A DNA stretch of 64,000 nucleotides from Psoroptes ovis (taxonomy: Eukaryota; Arthropoda; Arachnida; Sarcoptiformes; Psoroptidae). The stretch covers positions 310,001-374,000 of the forward strand of contig PQWQ01000021.1 of the NCBI GenBank assembly GCA_002943765.1. Direction: 5' to 3'. Positions within the stretch are counted from its first letter, which is position 1, and each line of letters starts with the position of its first letter. The notes beneath the pieces were generated by a model. That model was not told where the DNA came from. It worked only from the letters and a program-made list of their open reading frames with translations, and ran no database searches. Shown here one piece after another: positions 1 to 9,695 of this stretch. A program made the position numbers and the translations under genes.

Positions 1-3000
1 CCAGGTTCATATGTTGCAATATCGGCATTGGACAAGGACCTGTTCAATTATAATAATAATAATGATAATCATTTCAATTATGGTGCCGTACAGAAGAAAA
101 TGATTAGTTTCGATGACCTGCTACCATTGAATAATCTATCATTATCATATTCATGGTATTCACATTATGGTACTCTTGATCGTTACCTATATTTTCCAAC
201 ATCGACCACAGGTATCGATACTAATCAAACATTTGAAAATTCTGGCCTTGTCATTTTCACTGATGCAAACATTGTCCAACGACCAAATCAATGTAATCAT
301 ACACGTGGCCTGCAGCAATGTATGGATAATGGTTGTTATCATTTTAGTAAAAAATGTGATGGACGATTCGATTGTCGTGATGGTACGGATGAAATGTTTT
401 GTAATGATCGCAATAATAATCGATATAATGACCGACAACAATTTGACCTAACACAATTTCATATGACACGTACTAATCGATTACAGCGGCTATATGATAA
501 TAATTGGCTTTGGAACGATGTGTTTATTGGTCCATTAGGTTATTATATATTCAAATTACCTGTACCAAATGCACCGGTTAATTGGCTCATATCATCATTT
601 GGTATGAGTAAAACACATGGTTTCAGTATACAGCGGCAAACCTTGAAATATTCAAGTGTTCGACCATTTTATATGAATGTTGAAATGCCTAGCAAATGTT
701 TGCTTGGTGAACAAATCGGTATACGAATATCGATATTCAATTATCTGCCATATGAAATCGAGGTGGTCGTAATATTGGCACGTTCAATTGATTATAAATT
801 TGTTCACATTGAATCATTGGGTCGGGTACAATCATATAATCCACGTACATCATTCGCACAACATCAACATTTGATTATGATTTATCCAAGTCGTACGAAA
901 ATTGTTTATATGCCAATCGTTGCGACCCGAATCGGTCACATTAATGTGACCATAATGGCTAAAACACAAGTGGCCAAAGATATTGTTACGAAAACGCTTG
1001 AAGTCGAACCAGATGGTATACCGCAATCGACACATACATCAGTCGTGTTGGATCTATCACAAGGTGCATATTTGATTAAATATTTGGAGACTAACGTTAC
1101 CGAAAGTCCAATCATTCCGTATCGCAAGGAACGGCGTTATGTTTTCGGTTCGAATCGGGCGACCGTAACCATCGTTGGTGATGCTGTAGGGCCAGCATTT
1201 CCAACGATACCGATGAACGCTACATCGATGCTTCGGAAACCATTCGATGCGGCCGAACCTTCGATGTTTAGTTTTGCTGTCAACGTTTATATGTTACTAT
1301 ATCTCCGATATACTGGACAACGAAAACCCGAAATCGAAAAAGAAGTATTCCGCTACCTGAACATTGATTATCAGCGGCAGCTTAGTTACCAGAATCCAGA
1401 TGGTTCATTTCGAGCGTTTCGATGGCACCAAACACCTTCGGTATGGATGACCGCATTCTGTGCCCGAGTGTTGCATTTGGCCACATTTCAAGAATGGGAA
1501 AATTTCCTCTATATCGACCCAAAGGTCATTCAGAATGCTATTGTTTGGCTGCTGCGACAACAACGACCTGATGGATCATTTGTCGAACATCCATCGCAAA
1601 CATCGTTGAATCGTCGTACAAATATGACATCAAACATTTCATTGACAGCCCATGTCCTTATAACCCTGGCCGAAGTACGTCATCTTAGCGGTGATATTGA
1701 TTCACGTGCAACAAGTGCCCGTACTTCGGCACAAAGATTCCTAGAAAGTTCGCTACACATAGTCAAAGATTATGATGATCCATATGAATTGGCCATCGTT
1801 ACATATGCGTTGACATTGATGGAATCCGTTGAAGCTGTTGAAGGTTTCAATTATTTACACTTGCGCATGCGCGAGGTGAGCGGTATGCGTTATTGGGGCA
1901 AAGAACCGGTTGCACCTGTTCGAACACAAGTCGAAAGTAATCGACCATTCATACTGCCCCGGTTACCGAATCGTTTTGATTCATCCAATGTAGCCACCAC
2001 TGCTTATGGCCTATTGATTCATATTAAGCGGCAAGCATTCATACAAAAAGAAATTGTTGAATGGCTTAATTTTCAACGTCTATACGATTCTGGATGGTCA
2101 ACAACTGAAGATACGATTATAGCCTTACAAGCATTAATCGATTATTCAAATAAAGACCGTTTGAGAGATGTAACAGACATAACTATAACCATTGAAGCAC
2201 CAGCATCACATAATTTTTCATCAATGATTCATATAACTGAAGATAATATTTCACAAATGCAATCTATCGTTATACCAAACGCTTATGGCGCCATCACAGT
2301 AAAAGCACAAGGTTCCGGTATCGCTTTGGTTCAATTGAATGTTGATTATTGTGTTGATTGGCCACAATTTCAAATACAACCACCGATACGATCATTTGAT
2401 TTGGATGTATCGGCACAATTTACTGGTCGTAATAGTTCACATATCACTTTTAAATCATGTCAACGTTGGATTAATACCCGTGAATCGCTGCGATCCGGTA
2501 TGGCCGTATTGGAAGTCACAATACCGACTGGTTACTTTATTCAACAACAAGATTTAGATCATCTGATTCGTATAACGAATTCACATAGCAATAACCTGTC
2601 GAATCGGCTAAAAGAAGCACGTTATTATGAACGTAAAGCTGTATTCTATTTCAACTCGGTACGTTTAATTTACATTAAATTAATTAGTTAATTAATTTCG
2701 ACTATTTCTACCCTAGCTCGACACAAGCTATACATGTATATCGTTTACCGTACAACGCTGGTATCCAGTCGCCAATCTTACACGTTACATTCCGATACGT
2801 GTTTATGATTATTATGCTCCAGGTATTGATTTCATTGATTGGTTTTAATTGATTTGATTAATTAATTTAACCCTTTACAATGCAGAACGATACAATGAAA
2901 CAATGTTCAGCACACAAAATCTTTATTATCTAAGTGTTTGTCATGTATGTGGCTCATATCAATGTCCATATTGTCCAATATTTAGCGCACAATTCAGTAA

Positions 3001-3112
3001 ATTCAATTTGAATCCATTCATTATTTCGGCAATCATATTGTTTAATGTAATTACTATGCAACTGTCTTCATCATCATCATTATTATCATCCATAAACTAT
3101 TTATTACGATAA
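1..3112 (+). CDS. Mcr: Macroglobulin complement-related protein (Mcr-like), 5' partial, 3 exons
   Basis: The frame is open from base 1, so the window begins inside the gene. Exons by GT-AG and phase: 1-2658, 2717-2822 and 2886-3112 (stop). Visible domains, counting residues from base 1: the end of a macroglobulin domain; an LDL-receptor class A module at about 98-134 with six Cys and the CDGxxDCxDGTDE signature; an A2M core; a helical thioester-type domain at about 405-680; and a receptor-binding domain ending in the second and third exons (RWYPVAN, VYDYYAP, Cys-rich CHVCGSYQCPYC). The canonical GCGEQ site is replaced by DAAEP at about 416-420, so no thioester can form, as in Drosophila Mcr. 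Mcr family proteins act extracellularly in phagocytosis and at septate junctions. The C-terminus is hydrophobic (FIISAIILF), suggesting a membrane or GPI anchor. AATAAA lies at 3364. Family assignment is strong; the exact orthology to Mcr rests on the LDLa module plus the lost thioester. Confidence 0.88.
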
Positions 3113-3852
3113 CCTTAAACCTTATCGAATGAGGTTATAACCCTTTGAACCTTTAATTAATTAACCATTAACCATTTTGTATCAAATAATCGTTGAAATA
3201 TCTTCAGAACAATATCGAACAATCATCAATCATATATGTCCTACAATCTTTGTTATTTATTTTTTGAATAATTTAAAATAATTAAGTTTCAATCCTCTTA
3301 AAATTTTTGTAAAAATTTACCCGTTTAACCCTTTTTTTATTTAAGAATTATTTACAGATTGTAAATAAAAAAAAAAAAACAGAATAAATCGATGGATTAA
3401 ATTTTTTGAAAAAACAAAATTTTCAATTTTCCGGCCACTAGATGGCACTCCATTCTCAATTGTTCTCATTATTTTTTTGTTGTTGTTTTTAACCACACCA
3501 GATGGCGCTTATTCCGCGTATTTTTCTAACCTGCACTAAAATCCCTCTGAAAATTCAGAGAATCGCATGAATATTTATGGCCGAAAAAACCTTCAAAATT
3601 CCGAATTTGAATTCACTTTAATACGAAAAGAAAAAAAATTTCCAAAATAAAAATCAAATAGAAATAATGTTTTTTTTTTTTTTGACGATTACGCAAAAAA
3701 TCGTCACGAACTATTTGAACAACCCTATTATTATCAACATTATTATCATGATCAATTGATTTTCATTGATTTTTCTTTTATTTGATTTCATTTTATTTGA
3801 ATTATTCAAATAAATCGTTATCATCATCAATATTTATATTGATCGATATTTA

Positions 3853-3933
3853 TTAGGTTGTCCCATAAGTTCTTACCGTTTTTCAAATGAAAAAAAAATC
3901 TAAAAAACGGCAAGAACTTATGGGACACCCCAA
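3853..3933. mobile_element. Mariner-like MITE, type A
   Basis: Palindrome with TTAGGTTGTCCCATAAG at the left end and its complement at the right; TA duplications flank it at 3851 and 3934. The arms are about 33 bp with a short A-rich loop and there is no coding capacity. Confidence 0.8.
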
Positions 3934-4016
3934 TATTTATTATTATCATCATCATCATTGTTGTTGTAATCATCAAAAAAAAAAAAAAAAAAAAAAAATT
4001 CTCAAATCATCATTTA

Positions 4017-4095
4017 TTAGGTTGTCCCATAAGTTCTTGCCGTTTTTTAGATTTTTTTCATTCAAAAAGCGGCAAGAACTTATGGGACAACCTAA
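4017..4095. mobile_element. Mariner-like MITE, type A
   Basis: Both ends are complete (TTAGG...CCTAA) and flanked by TA at 4015 and 4096. It lies only 83 bp from the copy at 3853. Confidence 0.85.
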
Positions 4096-4261
4096 TATTT
4101 ATTTATTCATTTATCTATCTATCTATTTTGCCAAATTGATACAAAATGATTCAATTCGAATAAATGGTTTTTTTTTTTGTTGTCTGCATTTTGAGCTATT
4201 ATAATGAATTATGTTCGAAAAGAATATCACAAGGTTCCAAAGAATATCGAATGAATATGTT

Positions 4262-4341
4262 AAAGGTTGTCCGAAAAGTTTTTGCCGATTATATCGTAAG
4301 GAATTATGAGAAAATCGGCAAGAACTTATCGGAAAAACCTG
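4262..4341. mobile_element. Mariner-like MITE, type B
   Basis: The type B arms read GGTTGTCCGAAAAGTTTTTGCC and its complement. The right arm has diverged toward the type A sequence (GAACTTATCGG). Confidence 0.7.
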
Positions 4342-4661
4342 ATATAAGTGAATATCGAAGAATATATCAAAGAATTCTGTTCGGAAGAAATAAATCGAAA
4401 AATCGAACGCAAACAAATACAAATATAAATAAATACACAAGAATCTAATCGTCGTCAAATTCCGATAATGATAATGAATGAATGGTGTATGGTGGATGGA
4501 AATGAATTCTGAAATTCTTTGTATTTTTGTATTCTCCGGTAAAGAAATGATTCGATTTGATAGAATTTCGGATAAAATTCGGTGTAAATTCAATGTACTC
4601 TGAGTGTATTCTGAATGTATATTGTCTGAATTCTGTAAATATTCTTTATAATTTATTAATA

Positions 4662-4852
4662 CAGTGATTATCAACCGTTTTTTGTTGTTGTTGCTTCAGC
4701 ATTAAAATTTGAAAATTTTCCAGCAAATTTACCGGCACACACCAACACTAGTCGTCAAGGATAATCGGTGATGATATATATTTCCAGCAGTTTTGGTTGC
4801 GGCATGCAATTTTGAGACAAAAGTGTCGCAGCACAGTGGTTGAGAATCACTG
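4662..4852. mobile_element. hAT-like MITE
   Basis: Begins CAGTGATTATCAACCG and ends GGTTGAGAATCACTG, the terminal sequence type of Charlie/hAT elements. Internal subterminal motif CAAAAGTGTCGCAGCA. A possible 8-bp duplication is TATTAATA (left) versus TTTTAATA (right). Confidence 0.75.
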
Positions 4853-4876
4853 ATTTTAATATGTGACATTTTACTA

Positions 4877-4959
4877 TTTGGGTTGTCCCATAAGTTTTTG
4901 CCGTTTTTTAAATTTTTTTTTTCATTCGAATAACGGCAAGAACTTATGGGACAACCCGA
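4877..4959. mobile_element. Mariner-like MITE, type A
   Basis: TTTGGGTTGTCCCATAAG paired with CTTATGGGACAACCCGA. Adjacent to, but outside, the hAT-like element that ends at 4852. Confidence 0.8.
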
Positions 4960-5344
4960 TATTATTATGATGATGATTATTATTATTATTTTATGTTTAA
5001 GAATTTTCCCCATAGAATTTATGTGTATGTTTTTCATAGTCTCAATTTTGTTTGTTTATTTATTTGTTCTGATGAATTGAGAAAAATTTGAATTGTAAAT
5101 CGCTGCTGTTGTTTGTTTATTTGTTCGATGTATTCATGTTACATGTTTACAATGTTGGTATTTGATTTTGATTTTTCGATCGTAATGGTGGTGGTGATGA
5201 TGATGATGATGATGCTGTTGGCACCCGGTATTATCATTGAATCGATGCGCAATGATTGATGTCTTTAAATGTCACAACAAGATTTGATTTGGTTGATTCG
5301 AATGCTAACCTCACTAATATACGGCGACCTCTAAGTGTAGAAAT

Positions 5345-6060
5345 AGCCTAACTCGTATCAATTGAACCTTGCTGGTATAACAAACTGCGCTTCAAGTTAA
5401 CATAACTTGACTTAGCATATTACCAAAAGGCCTATTTTAACTCAACTAAGCCAATTATTACAAAGGCTATTTCAACCCGACTTAGCCAATTCTATTTCTA
5501 TACGGTTTCTATTTCAACCTGACTTAGCCTATTACACCAAGGGCTATTTTAGCCTAACTTAGCCTATTATTACAAAGGCTATTTTAACCCAACTTAGCCT
5601 ATTATTATAAGGCCTATTTTAACCCTTCTTGGCCTATTATTACAAGGCCTATTTTAACTCTTCTTGGGCTATTATTACAAGGCCTATTTTTACTCAACTT
5701 AGCCTATTCTATTTCTATACGGTTTCTATTTCAACCTGACTTAGCCTATTATTATAAGGCCTATTTTAACTCTTCTTGGGCTATTATTACAAGGCCTATT
5801 TTAACCCTTCTTGGCCTATTATTATAAGGCCTATTTTAACCCTTCTTGGCCTATTATTACAAAGGCTATTTTAACCCAACTAAGCCTATTATTACAAAGG
5901 CTATTTTAACCCAACTTAGCCTATTATTACAAAGGCTATTTTAATCCGACTTAGCCTATTATTATAAGGCCTATTTTAACCCAGCTTAGCCTATTATTAG
6001 AAGGGCTATTTCAACCTGACCTAGCCTAGCCTATTTCTACACAGTTTCTATTTCAACCTA
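5345..6060. repeat. Minisatellite, about 35-bp unit, roughly 20 copies
   Basis: Tandem degenerate units of the form TTAGCCTATTATTACAAAGG followed by CTATTTTAACCCAAC. Variant spacers include TATAAGGCC, TACAAAGG and CCCTTCTTGG. Variants appear in local blocks (ACTTAGCC versus TTCTTGGCC), which suggests repeated segmental amplification. No open frame runs through it. Confidence 0.85.
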
Positions 6061-6758
6061 GCAGCGCTCAACTATGGCTAATCTAACCTTTTAGTGCCAA
6101 CATGAAATCGTGAAATTAATCTAATTTGAATCAATTTAATTACGTAAGAAATAATTAATGGAAAAATGATTAATTATTCACCGAATGATTTGATGATATT
6201 TATCCAATTGAACATGGTGAAAATCCGGCAAATTTCGTGTGTGTGTCGATTGTCAAATTCAGACATGACTATTTCAACCGTCGTAAATTCAGTGGACAAC
6301 CTGACTACATGCATATTTTCCTTCTCTTGCCACCCTCCTCATACAGACATGGAAATATGTCTATAAATGTCATCAATAGTCATTTGTGAATGGGTGCATC
6401 AATCTAATACATTCACGATATGATCCCTTAGTTACAGCCAAACGATGGTTATTGGGACCAAAATTTCATTTCATGACCATTTGATTCATTTTTTTAGAGC
6501 ATTTTCTAAGGCTTCCATTGCCCGTGGCTCCCCCTGTCATCGTCTACGCGGCCATCAGCAGCACTACCATCACTTGCATTAGTTTAATTGTCCATATATT
6601 CAATGACATATTGCTCCATGCACCATTAAATCATTATTTTTAATTATGATTATTTTATTATGACCATGGTCGTCGTCGTATGTTAATATATTCAATGTAT
6701 TCAATGATATCAACGATTGAGCCATACTTGGACCATTTTTAATGTAATTTATCATGCA

Positions 6759-6852
6759 TTAGGCCTGTCCGAAAAGTTTGTTCACATTCAATCAATAGAA
6801 ACGGCCATGGAATGCTAGTTGAAAAGCCGCCAAAACTTTTCGGACAGCCAAA
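6759..6852. mobile_element. Mariner-like MITE, divergent type
   Basis: Arms CTGTCCGAAAAGTTTG and CAAAACTTTTCGGACAG. An extra right-arm-like piece (TTTGGCTGTCCGAAAATTTT) follows at about 6859, probably a remnant of a second copy. Confidence 0.65.
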
Positions 6853-7393
6853 TATTTATTTGGCTGTCCGAAAATTTTAATATTCATTATTTGGGTGTTT
6901 CATCGATTTTCTTCGGATACGAGTAAATAAGCATGGACCTGTACAGTCTTGGGTTGGTCAATGAGTAAGAAAAAAAGCCAACGAAACGGTTGAGAACCGC
7001 TGAATTTTTCCCTTCTTTTTTTCAAGATAAATTGTGAAATGTGATCTATGAATGACAAAAATGAAACTCATCAAAGGGTTAAACATTGCCGCCCGGGGGC
7101 CGCGGGACCAACGAGATTTGCAGCGGCCCCGGGCCCAAAAGATTTTTTTTTCAGACAGTTTTTCTCTTTTCTTTTTCAATTCATCGAATTACACTGCCAA
7201 AAAAAAAGGGTTGTCAATAAATGTAATGACAACATTTTGTCATCATCATTATCATGTTTGATTATCATGTTTGTGTCTCATTTCTTTACAAATTCTTTAT
7301 TTAATGTCATTATATCATTATCGCTATCATTATCATTAATGTTGTTATATTTGTAGTTACCATTAATGTAATCATTATCATTGATTGTATCGG

Positions 7394-7473
7394 TAGTTGT
7401 CCGAAAAGTTTGTTCAGCTGTAATCAATGAGTTTGCTAATGATGAAAAACGACAAAACTTTTCGGACAGCTAA
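7394..7473. mobile_element. Mariner-like MITE, divergent type
   Basis: Arms AGTTGTCCGAAAAGTTTG and AAAACTTTTCGGACAGCT; internal loop differs from types A and B. Confidence 0.65.
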
Positions 7474-7627
7474 ACATTTGTTTGCTTGTTTTTTTTTTTA
7501 TAAATAAAAAAAACTAAATTTATTTAAATATTCATCAATACAAACAAATGATGATGATGGTAACAATGTTGTTTACGGGAAAATGTTCGACAAAATGTTT
7601 ACAAAATTTTTATTCAAAGAAAAAAAT

Positions 7628-7745
7628 CAGTGGTTCTCAAACGACTCTCTTTTTTTTGTTTTTTCTTTTTTTTGCTTAAGTGAATACATGCACACTTAGA
7701 CATGCAAATGAGATTCGATTAGATATGGATGGTTGAGAACCACTT
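7628..7745. mobile_element. hAT-like MITE, decayed
   Basis: CAGTGGTTCTCAAACG at the left and GGTTGAGAACCACTT at the right, with a T-rich interior. Confidence 0.6.
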
Positions 7746-7880
7746 GTTTGAAATTGGTTTTTTCACTTTTTTTTTTTTGAATTAAACATTTGTAAAAATA
7801 GAAAAAAAATAATAAAATGCAAAATAACAAAATTTTTAAACAACGCGACGCGAAGAATAAGAGAAAAAATCATCAAATTT

Positions 7881-7961
7881 GAGGTTGTCCGAAAAGTCTT
7901 GAACAGAAATTCGTTACAAGCGCCTATTGGAAAAAAATCAAAACTTTTCGGACAACCCTTA
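7881..7961. mobile_element. Mariner-like MITE, divergent type
   Basis: Arms AGGTTGTCCGAAAAGTCTTG and AAAACTTTTCGGACAACCC. Confidence 0.65.
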
Positions 7962-8160
7962 GTATACACCAAAACATACTTTGCACTCGACAAACACTTG
8001 GAAAATTAATGCGATTGACGCCATCAAAATCTATTAGTGTCAAAGTGTTTGGTGCTGAATGGGTGCCTGCGGAGCGTAACAGGCAAATTGTAAGGGTAAA
8101 ATTCTTGGTGAAAAAAATTTTCAAATCAAATCAAATTAAATTCCTTTTTAGCGTAAAATA

Positions 8161-8242
8161 TCAGGTTGTCCGAAAAGTTCATTCGGATTAATCACAATAG
8201 AATTGCTGATGAAAATCGGCCAAAACTTTTCGGACAACCTTT
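8161..8242. mobile_element. Mariner-like MITE, type C
   Basis: Type C has the core AGTTCATTCGGATTAATC, then CACAATAGAATT and an unlike right interior before AAAACTTTTCGGACAACCT. Confidence 0.7.
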
Positions 8243-8368
8243 GATATATATATCGATTGACAATTGAAATTTGTTTTTTTTATTATTATTATTATTTTCA
8301 ACAAAAAATTTTTCAAAAACAAAATTTCATTAGTCAAATATTGGCAAAAAAAAATACATTTATATTTA

Positions 8369-8532
8369 CAGGGGTTTCAAATTTTAATTCGTAGTTTTAA
8401 AATTAATTTTCGTAGTTTTGGAGTTGAATTTCGTAATTTTTTCATTTTAAAATTACATTCAAAACTACGAAATTCAATTTTAAAACTACGAAAATTAATT
8501 TTAAAATCACGAATTAAAACTTGAAACCCCTG
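8369..8532. mobile_element. Tc1-like palindromic MITE
   Basis: A 164-bp near-perfect palindrome from CAGGGGTTTCAA to TTGAAACCCCTG, with TA on both sides. The arms carry a repeating TTCGTAGTTTTAAAATTAA motif. Same family as 11923-12083. Confidence 0.8.
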
Positions 8533-8722
8533 TATATTTGTTTCGTTCGTTTTTTTTTTTTTTTTTTTTTTTGAATAAATATATTCATTCGTCGGGATTC
8601 ATCGAAATAATGGTATTAAATGTATCTGGCGACGAAAAAAAAATTGAAAAAAAAAACGAAAAAACAATTTATTTTAAAAAAATAAACAAAATTCTTGTAT
8701 TCTTACTGAGTGCTCATACTTC

Positions 8723-8802
8723 GTGGTTGTCCCATAAGTTCTTGCCGTTATTTAAAGGGAAAAAAATTGAAAAAACGGTAAAAACTTATGGGACAACCCA
8801 AC
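8723..8802. mobile_element. Mariner-like MITE, type A
   Basis: GGTTGTCCCATAAGTTCTTG paired with AACTTATGGGACAACC. Confidence 0.75.
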
Positions 8803-8896
8803 AATATATCTGATTTTATTTCATTGTTTTTTTTATTCCAATTTCATTTTGATCGAATTTTTTTTTTGGGCTCCAAGATGCTATCAATGTGTAGAA

Positions 8897-9101
8897 CAGT
8901 GGTTCTCAACCGTTTTTTTTTGTGGCTGCGGCACCAAATTCAAAGATTTACGGAATTTGACGGAAGCTAAATAAGTAAACGGGATTATCGATAATATCGA
9001 TCGATATATCGATATATTTACAGCAGGTTTGGTTGCGGCCAATTTCGAAATTTTGCGCGGAACGCAAGTGTCGCGGAACAGTCGTCGGTTGAGAAACACT
9101 G
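8897..9101. mobile_element. hAT-like MITE
   Basis: CAGTGGTTCTCAACCG to CGGTTGAGAAACACTG. Subterminal TGGCTGCGGCACC and GCAAGTGTCGCGGAACA resemble each other in inverted order. Confidence 0.75.
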
Positions 9102-9357
9102 AATTTGCAAAGATTAAGCCATGTGATTCTTATCGAATCCTTTTGGCAAATCCAGGCGATTCGTAAAGTCACGATTCTACACTGCTCCGCGTGTGACGGA
9201 GCATTATTGTTTATTATCGATTTGAATGTACCATGAGTGAGTGGAATAGTAGCAGTGGTAAAGCAGCAGGTAACCGAACCCTTTTGAAATTTTTGAAACC
9301 CTTTGATTACATTGAATTTCGAATATTTTATTATTTTTTTTTTTGTAATTTGATTAT

Positions 9358-9437
9358 CAGGTTGTCCCATAAGTTCTTGCCGTTTTTCGAATGAAAATAA
9401 AAATTGAAAAACGGCAAGAACTTATGGGACAACCTAA
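9358..9437. mobile_element. Mariner-like MITE, type A, just past the exchanger stop
   Basis: A near-perfect palindrome (arms AGGTTGTCCCATAAG and complement) about 55 bp beyond the exchanger stop codon. On the minus strand the exchanger mRNA would run into it unless cleaved first. An ATTAAA variant poly(A) signal (minus strand, 9440-9445) lies between the two. Confidence 0.8.
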
Positions 9438-9491
9438 TATTTAATCAAATTTTTTTTTTTCATCAAAATTTTTCTGAATTGATTCTCATGT

Positions 9492-9695
9492 TTACAATGT
9501 TCCCACATATGGATTCTTGCTACTTTCAGTGGTGGCTAAGCCTTGAGGGCCCAGGTTACCATCCAATTCATCGTCGCTGGATGATTCGTCGCTGTTAGAA
9601 TCGGTGAATATGGATTCTCGAATTCGTAAATCATTTTTCAATGATTCAATCGATGATATCCGTCGATGATGGTGGTGATTTATGAGAAAATGTTT
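9492..9695 (-). CDS. Na+/H+ exchanger exon 14 (C-terminal tail)
   Basis: The acceptor is a TAG at 9696-9698 on the plus-strand coordinates. The 67 residues contain HHHHRR, then SSIESLKNDLRIRES and an acidic Ser/Asp stretch (TDSNSDESSSDDELDG), and end in YVGTL. The Ser/Asp block looks like a casein-kinase-2 target region; that is inference. The tail is short compared with NHE1 or NHE3. Confidence 0.75.
   Translation of the reverse strand, partial: KHFLINHHHHRRISSIESLKNDLRIRESIFTDSNSDESSSDDELDGNLGPQGLATTESSKNPYVGTL

Larger units (their letters stand above)
3113..9491. other. Gene-free interval between convergent Mcr and Na+/H+ exchanger
   Basis: I see no coding exon here on either strand. The interval holds the Mcr 3' UTR (poly(A) signal at 3364), about ten mariner-like palindromic elements, hAT-like elements at 4662, 7628 and 8897, a Tc1-like palindrome at 8369, a minisatellite at 5345-6060 and a GC-rich patch at 7085-7135. 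The small open frames in it are mostly translations of the transposon palindromes. Confidence 0.7.

Noticed and set aside
4123..4674. 183-codon minus-strand ORF
   Set aside because: It is mostly the translation of MITE arms and AT-rich text; the composition is not protein-like.
5345..6060. CRISPR-like array
   Set aside because: The units are degenerate and contiguous with no unique spacers, and the host is a eukaryote; it is a minisatellite.
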